A stretch of DNA of 64,000 nucleotides from Ornithinibacillus scapharcae TW25 (GTDB lineage Bacteria > Bacillota > Bacilli > Bacillales > Amphibacillaceae): NCBI RefSeq assembly GCF_000190475.1, contig NZ_AEWH01000050.1, positions 62,001-126,000 of the forward strand. Direction: 5' to 3'. The notes under the pieces are model-generated. The model did no database searches, had not been told where the DNA came from, and was given only the letters and a program-made list of their open reading frames with translations. The translations under genes were made by a program, and so were the position numbers. Shown here one piece after another: positions 45,800 through 54,356 of the stretch; positions within the stretch are counted from its first letter, which is position 1; every line of letters starts with the position of its first letter.

Positions 45800-47011
45800 T
45801 TAAACTGCCGTTGAACCTGTATTTTTAGTGTTTGTTAGATTTTTGTTCTTTAATATGCTATTTAATCTCTCTGAACTTAGTAGCATTGCTGCCACGAAAA
45901 TAACGATACAAATCGGGAAAATCCCTATCGTAGTAATAGATGCTACATACCCCAATAGTGGTGGCAGAAACGTCGTGCCAGTATAAGCAACTGCCATTTG
46001 ATAGCCCATAATAACTTGGGAATGTTTCTTCCCAAAACGAGCTGGCGTTTCATGAAGCATACATGGAAAAATCGGTGCTAGTCCTAATCCAACAATAACA
46101 AAGCCTATTAGGGAGAAAATAGATGGCAATGGCAAAAGTAACATAACAGTGCCCACTAATGCTATTGTCTGTCCCGCTCGAATAAGCGTACGGTTAGTAG
46201 TTTTAAAGGTAATAAAACCGGTAATGAACCGACCAATGGTTATACCCGCGAAATAAAAGGAAACCCACCCTGCTGCAGTTGCTGGACTCAGTCCTTTAAC
46301 ATTAACCAAGAAACTACTTCCCCATAGATTCATCGTTGCTTCAACCCCACAATAAAAAAGGAAGGAAACTAGAGCAAGTTTTACCCCCTTCACTTTTAAT
46401 GGTTTTACATCTGGACCGTCATCGTTTTCATTGTCCTCTTCTTGTTTCACATCATGATTACCAGCTGCTTTCTTCCATAATGGTAGTGTGAAGATGAGAA
46501 TCATAACCAAAGCGAACTGGATACCAAATATAGCGAAATATCCATTTCTCCAAGCATTATCTCCCATGATAAACTGAGCCATAATGATTGGACCAAGCGT
46601 TGCTCCAACTCCCCAAAAGCTATGTAACCAGCTCATATGATGTGCCTTATAATGTGTAGCAACATAATCGTTTAGTCCCGCATCAACTGCTCCTGCTCCT
46701 AATCCTAGTGGAATCGCAAACACAATTAACCAAGCAAACGATGGTGCAAAATAAAACCCGAGTAAAGCACCAGCAGTCATCAAAACACTAATCAATGTGA
46801 CATGTCCAGTCCCAAATCGTTTTAATACCTTTCCACTACATAAACTAGAAATAATGGTGCCTGCTGCAATCGTCATAAACAAAATTCCACCTGTTTCCAG
46901 TGGAGCCTTGAGATCAGATTGCATCACGGGCCATGCCGCTCCCAATAATGAATCAGGTAGACCTAAGCTGATAAAAGCTAAATAAATAATGATTAATAGT
47001 AATGTGATCAT
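45800..47011 (-). CDS. MFS transporter, sugar-type
   Basis: A 403-residue carrier with twelve predicted helices. The conserved loop between helices 2 and 3 is present as GKVLKRFGTG. An acidic central loop separates the halves (KQEEDNENDDGPD). The ATG at 47011 has GAGG 7 nt upstream and removes a non-hydrophobic 36-residue extension that overlaps the preceding gene. It is the middle gene between a ROK regulator and a maltose acetyltransferase, so a sugar or sugar derivative is a reasonable guess. The direction of transport and the substrate are unknown. Confidence 0.88.
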   Translation of the reverse strand: MITLLLIIIYLAFISLGLPDSLLGAAWPVMQSDLKAPLETGGILFMTIAAGTIISSLCSGKVLKRFGTGHVTLISVLMTAGALLGFYFAPSFAWLIVFAIPLGLGAGAVDAGLNDYVATHYKAHHMSWLHSFWGVGATLGPIIMAQFIMGDNAWRNGYFAIFGIQFALVMILIFTLPLWKKAAGNHDVKQEEDNENDDGPDVKPLKVKGVKLALVSFLFYCGVEATMNLWGSSFLVNVKGLSPATAAGWVSFYFAGITIGRFITGFITFKTTNRTLIRAGQTIALVGTVMLLLPLPSIFSLIGFVIVGLGLAPIFPCMLHETPARFGKKHSQVIMGYQMAVAYTGTTFLPPLLGYVASITTIGIFPICIVIFVAAMLLSSERLNSILKNKNLTNTKNTGSTAV

Positions 47012-47040
47012 CGTTAAACCTCGCCCTATCGTTATTATCC

Positions 47041-48054
47041 TTATTCTTCCCCATTTGTACCTTGCAACAATAGATCCAGTCCTAGTCGTTGCAGTCCGAA
47101 TAAATAATCGTATTTCCAATTACTCAACATGAGCTTTGGCAGATGCTCAGAAGGAACATAAACAGAGCTTTTCATATGTATATTATTCAATATTTCATCG
47201 TCAACTTCTTTATCATTGAAAATGATAGTATCTGGATTGATAATTGCTACAAATGAAGCTACTAATCTACTGATCGCATCAATCTCCATGTCCCGACTTA
47301 TTTTACCTTTCTCTAATGCTTTACCGAAATTTAGATTGTCATACTGTGGGACAAATGAAACCTCCCCCGAGAAAAAGGTACTACCACGAACGACATCACC
47401 ATTGATTAGGATCCCTGCGCCTGGACCATTTTGCCCGGAATACAAATATACTAACGCTTCTTTATCCTGTATCCTCATCCTATCGCGATAACCAAGTACA
47501 GCTGCATTCATATCATTCTCTAGTAAGACAGGTAGCAAAAAACGTTCTTCTAAAAGCCCTTTAAGGTCTAAATGCTGTAAATGCTCATAACCTGGTATGT
47601 AGAAAATCCGTCCATTATCAACAGATCCAGGTACACCAATTGCAATTGAGCCTATTTTCGGATGTTTTTCTACTATTCTCTCTATACAATCGGTTAGCTG
47701 ATTTAAGTCCGTATTCACCAACAGGCTAGATGTTTTTCCGGTCTCTTTCATTCCCCCTAGACAGTTAAAAACCGTATAATTTGTTTCTGTTTTTTCCAAA
47801 TAGATAGCCAATCCTAGCATATAATCCGAATTATATGTATACCTCTTAGCCCTTCTCCCCCCACTAGATTCATCCAATCCTACAAGGCTAATCTCTCCGT
47901 CCTTTTCCATCTCCCTTAGAAATTTACTTATCGTAGGAAAACTAACCCCTAAACTTTCGCTAAGTTCCGCTTTTGTCGCACTCCCAAGTTCTATCAAAGT
48001 CTTACGTATACCTTGTAGAATTACTTTGCTAATTGTTATTGAGTTTGTGTCCAT
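47041..48054 (-). CDS. ROK-family transcriptional repressor (XylR/NagC-like)
   Basis: A 337-residue protein with an N-terminal winged helix (about 8-65, ATKAELSESLGVSFPTISKFLREM) and a sugar-kinase-like ROK domain. The latter has SIAIGVPGSVDNG and LENDMNAAVLGYR, and GPGAGILINGDVVRG for phosphate/sugar binding. The zinc-site Cys cluster of classical NagC/Mlc is absent. It sits first in an operon with an MFS transporter and maa, and its upstream region carries two inverted repeats of the same motif. I infer autorepression relieved by a sugar. Sugar identity is unknown. Confidence 0.92.
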   Translation of the reverse strand: MDTNSITISKVILQGIRKTLIELGSATKAELSESLGVSFPTISKFLREMEKDGEISLVGLDESSGGRRAKRYTYNSDYMLGLAIYLEKTETNYTVFNCLGGMKETGKTSSLLVNTDLNQLTDCIERIVEKHPKIGSIAIGVPGSVDNGRIFYIPGYEHLQHLDLKGLLEERFLLPVLLENDMNAAVLGYRDRMRIQDKEALVYLYSGQNGPGAGILINGDVVRGSTFFSGEVSFVPQYDNLNFGKALEKGKISRDMEIDAISRLVASFVAIINPDTIIFNDKEVDDEILNNIHMKSSVYVPSEHLPKLMLSNWKYDYLFGLQRLGLDLLLQGTNGEE

Positions 48055-48089
48055 TTATTTCACCCCCAAATAAGAACTTTATAAATCAG

Positions 48090-48147
48090 TTTAATAAGTA
48101 TCTAAAAAACACTTATTAAAGAACTTATTTAATCCCTTTAATAAGTT
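48090..48147. promoter_or_regulatory. Two paired operators upstream of the ROK operon
   Basis: TTTAATAAGT (48090-48099) and ACTTATTAAA (48111-48120) form a perfect 10-bp inverted repeat with an 11-nt spacer. AACTTATT (48122-48129) and AATAAGTT (48140-48147) form a second with a 10-nt spacer. All four share the core AATAAGT or its complement and lie 36-93 bp upstream of the ROK gene, which suggests cooperative autoregulation. Confidence 0.6.
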
Positions 48148-48242
48148 ATATATATAACTATAGCATATTAAAAAATCGTCCACAATGGAATTCCCTAACC
48201 TATACATGCCGAACTAGTTTGCACGAATTAATCTTCTATCAA

Positions 48243-48734
48243 TCAAACCCGATTATACAGATTATTTAGGCGTTCCTTTTCCGTTACATATAGATTCCTT
48301 TGATCTGCTGCAATCTTAATCGATGTAATTTTCAGGGCAAGTTTAGACGACATGTTGTTTATATAGGCATTACTTGCTTCTGCTAGGAACTGGACAAATT
48401 TAATCGATTGATACTTTGCAAAAATATGATCCAAGGTCTTTCTTGCACCAATCATAAAAGTCAGTGTTTGCCGATACGTAGGATGAAGTAGGACATGCTC
48501 GATAAATAAAACTTCATTACTTTCGTCCACATGGTAAACGAGACACCCAATCACCGTATTCTGTTGTTGATTAAGTACTAAAATTATTTTGGAATTCACG
48601 AAGGCATCGCAAATGATTTGAATGATTAGATGGATATCGTATGTGGAATAGATGTCCTTTCTATACGTCATAAAGAACTCGGCAAACATGTCAAACTGTT
48701 CATCTTGCTGACACTCCACTATTTTTAGCCCCAT
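48243..48734 (-). CDS. Hypothetical protein with possible GNAT fold
   Basis: A 163-residue soluble protein. The middle stretch, ILVLNQQQNTVIGCLVYHV then EVLFIEHVLLHPTYRQTLTFMIG, has the strand-loop-strand and bulge order of GNAT acetyltransferases, with IKFVQFLAEASNAYINNM after it. The acetyl-CoA loop (Q/RxxGxG/A) is not convincing, so a catalytic role is doubtful. It is monocistronic, between the ROK operon and the response regulator gene. I do not recognise a specific family. Confidence 0.6.
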   Translation of the reverse strand: MGLKIVECQQDEQFDMFAEFFMTYRKDIYSTYDIHLIIQIICDAFVNSKIILVLNQQQNTVIGCLVYHVDESNEVLFIEHVLLHPTYRQTLTFMIGARKTLDHIFAKYQSIKFVQFLAEASNAYINNMSSKLALKITSIKIAADQRNLYVTEKERLNNLYNRV

Positions 48735-48865
48735 GAAAATACCACCCTTCTAATCCTAGCATAAGGGCATTCTGTCATCTAGTTTAGTTGCAGTTGTCAC
48801 AAGATTTGTCACTTTTTGTATGAAATTGCATAGCCAATTAATCCAATACTTTTGATCTACCACAT

Positions 48866-48901
48866 AAAAAGAAACCAGCTAAAACCGAGTTTAGCTGGCG
48901 T
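48866..48901 (-). terminator. Rho-independent terminator of the response regulator gene
   Basis: CCAGCTAAA and TTTAGCTGG pair exactly; TTTCTTTTT follows on the minus strand. Confidence 0.9.
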
Positions 48902-48906
48902 CTTTC

Positions 48907-49599
48907 CTACTTCGATTTATTCTTATTCATTAGATCCTTCAATAACAGCATCGCTTTGCTTCGTTCACTTGTTCCTAGTTTTGAATATAAAGTACTAATA
49001 TAATTCCTTACGGTCCCCTCACTCATAAAAAGACGATTGGCTATTTCTTTATTCGTATAACCCTTGACCATTAATCCAGCGATATCTTTTTCACGCTCTG
49101 TGAGACCCTCGATAATTTGCTCAGACATCTGCTTACGGCCATATGGAGTATCTACGATTGCAGATGATTGATGAAGACGATTAGCAAGCTTTGTTGCAAT
49201 CGAGGCAGGAAGAATAAACTGGCCTTCCACAGCACTTCGTATACTCGATAGAATCGTATCCGCCTGGAGATCTTTCAGCAAATAACCACATGCTCCGTGT
49301 GCAAGTCCCTCCACAATGTAATGGTCCTCTGCAAACGTGGAGAGAATTAGAATTTTAATGTTTGAGAGTTGTTCTGTTATTTGTCGTGTACTTTCAATCC
49401 CATTCATGACTGGCATCTCAACATCCATTAAAACAACATCGGGTTTTAGTTGAATGGCCAATTCAAATGCCTCTTGTCCGTTATTTGCTACCCCGACAAC
49501 CACCATATCTTCTTCTAAATTAATAATGGTTTGTATGCCTTCTCGAAACAGTGTCTGATCATCGGCAATTAATATCCGTAGGCTACTTATCTTCCCCAC
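48907..49599 (-). CDS. NarL/LuxR-type response regulator
   Basis: About 230 residues: a receiver domain (ILIADDQTLFREGIQTI, phosphoacceptor Asp in VVLMDVEMPVMNG, KDLQADTI) and a LuxR-type helix-turn-helix (LTEREKDIAGLMVKGYTNKEIANRLF). The start is uncertain. The longest frame begins upstream of an extended -10 promoter (TGATAGAAT, 49634-49642) and cannot be the start. The GTG at 49599 lacks a clear ribosome binding site but gives a normal length. No kinase is adjacent; the orphan histidine kinase at 43206 is the right class to be its partner. The divergent DUF2269 gene may be a target. Confidence 0.88.
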   Translation of the reverse strand: MGKISSLRILIADDQTLFREGIQTIINLEEDMVVVGVANNGQEAFELAIQLKPDVVLMDVEMPVMNGIESTRQITEQLSNIKILILSTFAEDHYIVEGLAHGACGYLLKDLQADTILSSIRSAVEGQFILPASIATKLANRLHQSSAIVDTPYGRKQMSEQIIEGLTEREKDIAGLMVKGYTNKEIANRLFMSEGTVRNYISTLYSKLGTSERSKAMLLLKDLMNKNKSK

Positions 49600-49686
49600 C
49601 TCACATTCAATCGAGCGACTTTCTCTAATTATTATTCTATCACACTTTTCTGAAATCAATATGGGAAACTCATCCAGGGGCTACTT

Positions 49687-49712
49687 GTTACAGGGATAAT
49701 GACACCTGTAAC
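49687..49712. promoter_or_regulatory. Palindrome between response regulator and DUF2269 genes
   Basis: GTTACAGG and CCTGTAAC form a perfect 8-bp inverted repeat with a 10-nt spacer in the divergent promoter region. It is a candidate binding site for the NarL-type regulator encoded next to it. Confidence 0.5.
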
Positions 49713-49773
49713 TTCAGTAAATGACTGAGACACAACTATGATGAAGATAAGAAAATAAAGAGGGGGAATTTAA

Positions 49774-50229
49774 GTGAAGTATCTTGTACTAATTCATGTA
49801 TTGTCTGCTGTAATTGGCGTTGGACCTACTTATTTTGGACATATCTTTTTAAGAAAGGGGCAAACAATTGGGGAACTCAAGCAATCTTTAAAGCTCTCGA
49901 AGAAACTGGAATATTTCCCGAAAATAGGAGGATCCATCGCTGTTCTGTCTGGAATAGCACTTGTTCTAATGTCAAACCTATCATTTACGGAATTATGGAT
50001 TATTACATCTATTATCTTATATGTGGGAATTCAAGTCATAGTAGTTGGAATTGTAGCACCTGTATTAAAAGAACTGTTGCTGTTCCTTCAAGAAAACACT
50101 GCTCCAGATCATGAGCGACTTCCGACAAAACCTTCAGCTACCTTATTAAAAGCTAACCGTTTATACTACTTAGCTACTGGGATGGGGACAATGATATTTA
50201 TTTTAATGATTTTAAAACCAATGCTATAA
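49774..50229 (+). CDS. DUF2269 family membrane protein
   Basis: A 151-residue membrane protein with four helices (about 1-20, 50-72, 75-98 and 130-150). It starts MKYLVLIHVLSAVIGVGPTYFG, the pattern of DUF2269, a putative integral membrane family. The GTG start is supported by GAGGGGG 7 nt upstream. His8 and the conserved Gly-Val-Gly-Pro motif in helix 1 are typical of the family. Function is unknown. It is divergent from the response regulator gene with a palindrome between them, so it may belong to that regulon. Confidence 0.85.
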   Translation: MKYLVLIHVLSAVIGVGPTYFGHIFLRKGQTIGELKQSLKLSKKLEYFPKIGGSIAVLSGIALVLMSNLSFTELWIITSIILYVGIQVIVVGIVAPVLKELLLFLQENTAPDHERLPTKPSATLLKANRLYYLATGMGTMIFILMILKPML

Positions 50230-50241
50230 ATTGTAATTCTA

Positions 50242-50290
50242 AGAGAGGGAAGGACTGGGACATAAGTATTTCCCAATCTCTTCCCTCTAC
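50242..50290. terminator. Long bidirectional hairpin
   Basis: AGAGGGAAGGACTGGGA pairs with TCCCAATCTCTTCCCTCT around a 9-nt loop, with T residues beyond (CTACTTTTA). It contains the GGGACATAAGT element seen in many firmicute intergenic repeats and separates convergent genes. Confidence 0.8.
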
Positions 50291-50292
50291 TT

Positions 50293-51306
50293 TTATCCCA
50301 CCCGCTTTATCAGCAAGTAAATAAAATAAGGTGCTCCGATCAAAGCTGTCATAACCCCGGCGGGAATAGCCTCATCTGGTAAAACATTTCTTCCGATTAA
50401 ATCTGCAAGTAATAATAGAAAGCCACCTATTAGTATTGCCACAGGAATATACAATTGATTTCTTGGTCCAATTAGGGACTTCGCTATATGTGGAGCCATT
50501 AAACCAATAAAAGCTATCCCACCAGTAACAGATACCGCTGCAGCTGCTAAAGCCACCGCTATCAAGAGGAGGACGAAACGCTCTCTTTTTAATGATACAC
50601 CAACACCTATTGCTACCGGTTCATCTAGAGCAAGTAGGTTTAGACGGTTTGCCTTGTAGAGAGTATACGGCACTAGAATAATCACCCATGGAAGTAAAGC
50701 CAGTATAAATGGCCAATCAGTTCCCCATATGTTGCCGGCTAACCATTTCGAAATAAAGTCCACTTTCACCCGATCCGCAGATGAGATGATCACAATCATA
50801 ACTCCAGAAAGAGCTGTTGCAAATCCAACTCCAACCAAGACTAATCTGATGGGTTGAAATCCACTATGCCTTTTATAAGATAACAAATAAATTAAAATAG
50901 CCGTTAAAAAAGCACCAATAAAAGCAATAATGGGTAGAAGATAGACAAAGTTCCCGACCTCAATCGGAAAGTACAAAAAGAATAAAGCTATCGCAACTCC
51001 AGCTCCTGCATTGATACCAATAATACCTGGGTCTGCTAAATCATTTCTAGTGATGCCTTGTAAAATAGCACCTGAAACCGCCAAGGCCATTCCAGCTAAC
51101 ACCGTTATAAAAATACGAGGTAATCGGACTTCAAAAATGACAAAGCTCTCCTTAAATTCTCCATATCCAAGTATAGTAGGAATTATTCGATCAAACGAAA
51201 CAGAGGAATAGCCTATTCCCATGGAGACTACTCCAGTCACAATAATAAGAATGACCAATGCTACTAATATAAGACGTTGCTTTTTTAAGAGTTTTGAGCG
51301 TATCAT
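50293..51306 (-). CDS. Siderophore ABC transporter permease (FecCD family), second
   Basis: A 337-residue permease with about nine to ten helices. FecCD motifs are present: PRIFITVLAGMALAVSGAILQG and the cytoplasmic coupling helix region GFIGLMAPHIAKSLIG-like (IAFIGLMAPHIAK). It forms the membrane channel with the adjacent permease, whose stop overlaps its start as ATGA, indicating coupled translation. It is the last gene of the iron operon and ends at a strong hairpin. The substrate is shared with the binding protein, probably a ferric hydroxamate-type siderophore. Confidence 0.93.
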   Translation of the reverse strand: MIRSKLLKKQRLILVALVILIIVTGVVSMGIGYSSVSFDRIIPTILGYGEFKESFVIFEVRLPRIFITVLAGMALAVSGAILQGITRNDLADPGIIGINAGAGVAIALFFLYFPIEVGNFVYLLPIIAFIGAFLTAILIYLLSYKRHSGFQPIRLVLVGVGFATALSGVMIVIISSADRVKVDFISKWLAGNIWGTDWPFILALLPWVIILVPYTLYKANRLNLLALDEPVAIGVGVSLKRERFVLLLIAVALAAAAVSVTGGIAFIGLMAPHIAKSLIGPRNQLYIPVAILIGGFLLLLADLIGRNVLPDEAIPAGVMTALIGAPYFIYLLIKRVG

Positions 51307-52298
51307 GAGAAAGCCTTTCCTCCTCTATGAATAATCAATAAGAAAAACGGCAGGCCAAGTATAGCCATGATAGCTGCTACAGGAGTTTCATATGGTGCGT
51401 TAATGATTCTCCCGGTTAAATCCGCTAACATCATAAAGGCCGCACCTGTAATTGCTGTAAACGGTAGAATCACTCGATAGTCTGTCCCAACAATGGCACG
51501 TACGATATGCGGTATCATTAACCCGATAAAAACCATATTCCCAACTAATGCAACAGCAGCTCCTGTCAGAAAAATAATCACGATAAAAAGTACTACTTTT
51601 ACTCGTCCAATCTTTTGACCAAGCCCTACAGCTACTTCTTCATTTAAACTTAATACCGTTAATTGGCGCGAATAGAGGATCGCAACTAAAATGCCAACCA
51701 CTATAAAGGGAAAAATAATAGAAAGCTGCTCCCATGTCGTACCGATTAAACCACCCGAAGTCCACATCGAGACATCTTTGGATACTTTAAAATAGATACC
51801 AATTGCATCTGCAATTGCTGTTAGAAAGGCAGTAACAGCAGCACCAGCCAACACAATACGAAATGGAGATAACCCGCCTTTTTTCGCCGTTCCGATTCCA
51901 AACACTAACAATGCTCCTACAGCAGCTCCCACAAAACAAATTAGCATCGTAGTAAAATAATTTGTCGAAGGTATGAATGCTAACGCTACAGCTAAAGCCA
52001 AATTCGCTCCAGCAGTTAATCCTAATAAACCTGGGTCTGCTAGTGGGTTTCTAGTGATTCCTTGCATAATTGCACCCGCTACGGATAAAGCTGCCCCTAC
52101 AACCATCGCCGCAACGACTCGAGGAATACGTAATTCTCGCAAAATCGTTATGGTATCCGATGTATCATCTGTCGTAAATGCAAGCCATACACTTTGCAAA
52201 CTAGTATCTGCCGCCCCTAAAACTATAGCGGCTAGGAAAGAACCTATGAAAATAACCATGACGGAGAAATATTTTATTATTAAAAATTGCTTGTTCAC
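51303..52298 (-). CDS. Siderophore ABC transporter permease (FecCD family), first
   Basis: A 331-residue permease paralogous to the following one. It shows PRVVAAMVVGAALSVAGAIMQG and MVFIGLMIPHIVRAIVG, the two FecCD signatures, and about nine hydrophobic helices. The start is a GTG at 52298; the nearby ATG would run directly into a stop. GGGAT is the only ribosome binding signal, so translation may be modest. It follows the binding-protein gene after a possible attenuator hairpin. Together the two permeases, the ATPase and the lipoprotein form a complete importer. Confidence 0.93.
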   Translation of the reverse strand: MNKQFLIIKYFSVMVIFIGSFLAAIVLGAADTSLQSVWLAFTTDDTSDTITILRELRIPRVVAAMVVGAALSVAGAIMQGITRNPLADPGLLGLTAGANLALAVALAFIPSTNYFTTMLICFVGAAVGALLVFGIGTAKKGGLSPFRIVLAGAAVTAFLTAIADAIGIYFKVSKDVSMWTSGGLIGTTWEQLSIIFPFIVVGILVAILYSRQLTVLSLNEEVAVGLGQKIGRVKVVLFIVIIFLTGAAVALVGNMVFIGLMIPHIVRAIVGTDYRVILPFTAITGAAFMMLADLTGRIINAPYETPVAAIMAILGLPFFLLIIHRGGKAFS

Positions 52299-52367
52299 AT
52301 TTATCCCATACTTTCCTTAACAAAATCTAAAAAATAGCGATACTTAATGTTATTCTTTCTCATCTAT

Positions 52368-52400
52368 AAAAAGAGAGAGACCCGTGCCTGAATCCCTCTC
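52368..52400 (-). terminator. Possible intra-operon attenuator after the binding-protein gene
   Basis: GAGAGG...CTCTCTC pairing followed by TTTTTATAG on the minus strand, between the lipoprotein and permease genes. This could give more binding protein than permease, a usual arrangement; pairing is imperfect. Confidence 0.5.
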
Positions 52401-52410
52401 CATACATTAC

Positions 52411-53361
52411 TTACTTTTCTAAGAAAGCATCCTCAAATATTTCTAATTGATACTCAAGTGTCAGTGCATCATTAAAGAAGATTGCATTTGCATCCGCTTC
52501 AATGACATTTCCGTTTTTGACAGCTGGTATGTTTTGATACGTTTCCGTTTCTAAAAATGCATTTTCTTGATCTGCAAATTTACTTACTACAACATAATCA
52601 CCGATGTATTCTGGAAGAACCTCAGGAGATATCGCATTATAGCCAGGCTCTAACGCAGTTTCTTTTACTTTTTCTGGCATTTTTAGTCCCATTTCCTGGT
52701 ATAATATTTCCGTTCCACGGCCCCAGCTATCCCCATAAATATAAATTTGTTTATCATATCCTTCAATCACCGTAACGGTTGCATCTTCACCAATTTTCGC
52801 GCGGATTTCATCGCCAGCAGCACGTGCTCGTTCACGGAAATCTTCAACCCATTTAACTGCTTCATCCTCTTTATTTAATAGTTTTCCAATTTCAATATGC
52901 TGTGTTAGATAATCAACATTGTTATAAGTATAGGTAACAGTAGGAGCTATTTCTTTCAATTTATCAATATTTTTCGTATTCGATAGTCCAATAATTAAAT
53001 CAGGCTCTAATTCAATAATCTTCTCTAGGTCTTCGTCTGTTACCTGTTCTACACCCTTAAGCTCCTCTTCAAATTCGGGATTCATTTTAGCCCAAGCATC
53101 AACACCAACTAAATTAACTCCTAATGCCATCACATTACCCGCATATGAGCCTAAAACAATAACACGTTCTGGATTAGCTGGAACTTCAACCGGGCCATTT
53201 TCAGATTCATAGATTATCGTATCAGAAGAACTCTCTTCTGCTGTATTAGTTTCATTTGGTTCACTTTTATGATCATGATCCGTATTCGAGGATTCCTTTC
53301 CACATGCACTAAGAATGAATACGAACAAGATTGGTATCATGTAAACTAGCAGTTTCTTCAT
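52411..53361 (-). CDS. Siderophore-binding lipoprotein (FhuD/FeuA-like)
   Basis: A 316-residue substrate-binding protein of the ferric siderophore class. The signal peptide ends in the lipobox LSAC (Cys20), followed by a His/Ser/Glu-rich linker. The two lobes include PERVIVLGSYAGNVMALGV, DLEKIIELEPDLIIGLS and EYIGDYVVVSKFA, with a single connecting helix, and the C-terminal NAIFFNDALTLEYQLEIFE segment. It captures the iron complex outside the membrane. Its start lies inside the end of the ATPase gene (53-nt overlap) with AAAGGAG just ahead. Sequence cannot distinguish hydroxamate from catecholate ligands with confidence. Confidence 0.9.
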   Translation of the reverse strand: MKKLLVYMIPILFVFILSACGKESSNTDHDHKSEPNETNTAEESSSDTIIYESENGPVEVPANPERVIVLGSYAGNVMALGVNLVGVDAWAKMNPEFEEELKGVEQVTDEDLEKIIELEPDLIIGLSNTKNIDKLKEIAPTVTYTYNNVDYLTQHIEIGKLLNKEDEAVKWVEDFRERARAAGDEIRAKIGEDATVTVIEGYDKQIYIYGDSWGRGTEILYQEMGLKMPEKVKETALEPGYNAISPEVLPEYIGDYVVVSKFADQENAFLETETYQNIPAVKNGNVIEADANAIFFNDALTLEYQLEIFEDAFLEK

Positions 53362-54157
53362 TACTTGCCTCTCCTTTTAATAGATTATAGGTCATACAAA
53401 TTGGTTTATTTGTTCTTGGATCCTTGCTGATAACAGCATCAATATGAAATACTTTTCTTAGGACATTACTATTAATCACTTCTTCAACCGTCCCTGTTTT
53501 AACAATTTCTCCATCTTTTAAGGCAATAATATGGTCTGCAAATCGTGCAGCCTGATTGATATCATGGAGTACCATCACAATGGTCCTTCCTTCATTCTGA
53601 TTCAGCTGTTGTAATAACTCTAGCACCTCTAATTGATGTGCTATATCTAAATATGTAGTTGGTTCATCTAGGAAGATAATTTCTGTCTCTTGAGCTAATG
53701 CCATGGCAATCCACACTCTCTGACGCTGTCCACCTGATAAGGAGTCTATCACTTGATATTTAAAATCAATCGTTCCTGTTTTCTCCAGTGCCCAATCGAT
53801 CACTTCTAAATCCTTTTTTGTTAATCGTCCAAATCCCTTTTGATAAGGAAAACGCCCGTATGATACCAATTCTCCAACTGTTAATCCAGTAGGAATCGTA
53901 TTGGTCTGTGGTAAAATTGCTAGTTTCTTAGCTAGTACTCTTGTATTTTCCATTGAGATACTTTTACCATCTAGGATTATCTCTCCAGACTGATGGGAAA
54001 TAATACGTGTTAAGGCTTTCAATAATGTTGATTTACCACACCCATTTGAACCAATAATGGTTGTGATTTTTTTATCAGGTATCTCAACCGATAAATCTTT
54101 AATAATCGTACTATCACCGTAACCAACTGTTATATTTTCAGTCCGTATTCTATTCAT
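53309..54157 (-). CDS. Siderophore ABC transporter ATPase (FecE/FhuC family)
   Basis: A 282-residue ATPase: Walker A IGSNGCGKSTL, Q-loop LPQTNTIPTGLTV, signature LSGGQRQRVWIAMALAQ, Walker B IIFLDEPTTYLD and the switch His in MVLHDINQAARFAD. It powers the two FecCD permeases. GGAGGGGAG lies 2-3 nt from optimal spacing before the ATG. It is the first gene of the operon, directly behind the Fur boxes at 54249-54308. Its last 17 codons overlap the binding-protein gene, an unusually long overlap for different frames. Confidence 0.94.
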   Translation of the reverse strand: MNRIRTENITVGYGDSTIIKDLSVEIPDKKITTIIGSNGCGKSTLLKALTRIISHQSGEIILDGKSISMENTRVLAKKLAILPQTNTIPTGLTVGELVSYGRFPYQKGFGRLTKKDLEVIDWALEKTGTIDFKYQVIDSLSGGQRQRVWIAMALAQETEIIFLDEPTTYLDIAHQLEVLELLQQLNQNEGRTIVMVLHDINQAARFADHIIALKDGEIVKTGTVEEVINSNVLRKVFHIDAVISKDPRTNKPICMTYNLLKGEASNEETASLHDTNLVRIHS

Positions 54158-54248
54158 AACTCCCCTCCATCCTCAAAAGAATATGTAATCTAAAATCAAG
54201 ACGAATACATCCTGCCAAAAATTTGTTATCAAATATTAAAAATGTATT

Positions 54249-54267
54249 GATAATGATTCTCAATATC
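54249..54267. promoter_or_regulatory. Fur box 1
   Basis: GATAATGATTCTCAATATC matches the 19-bp Fur consensus GATAATGATAATCATTATC at 16 positions. It lies between the siderophore operon and the reductase gene, so it can repress both when iron is plentiful. Confidence 0.85.
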
Positions 54268-54289
54268 GTTTACAATGAATAATATAAAT

Positions 54290-54308
54290 GAAAATGATTC
54301 TCATTGTC
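54290..54308. promoter_or_regulatory. Fur box 2
   Basis: GAAAATGATTCTCATTGTC matches the Fur consensus at 15 of 19 positions, 41 bp from box 1 (four helical turns). It is nearer the reductase start at 54357. Confidence 0.85.
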
Positions 54309-54356
54309 AACTGTATATTTGTAAAATTTAAAATTACATGGCGGGAGTGGTGTAGC

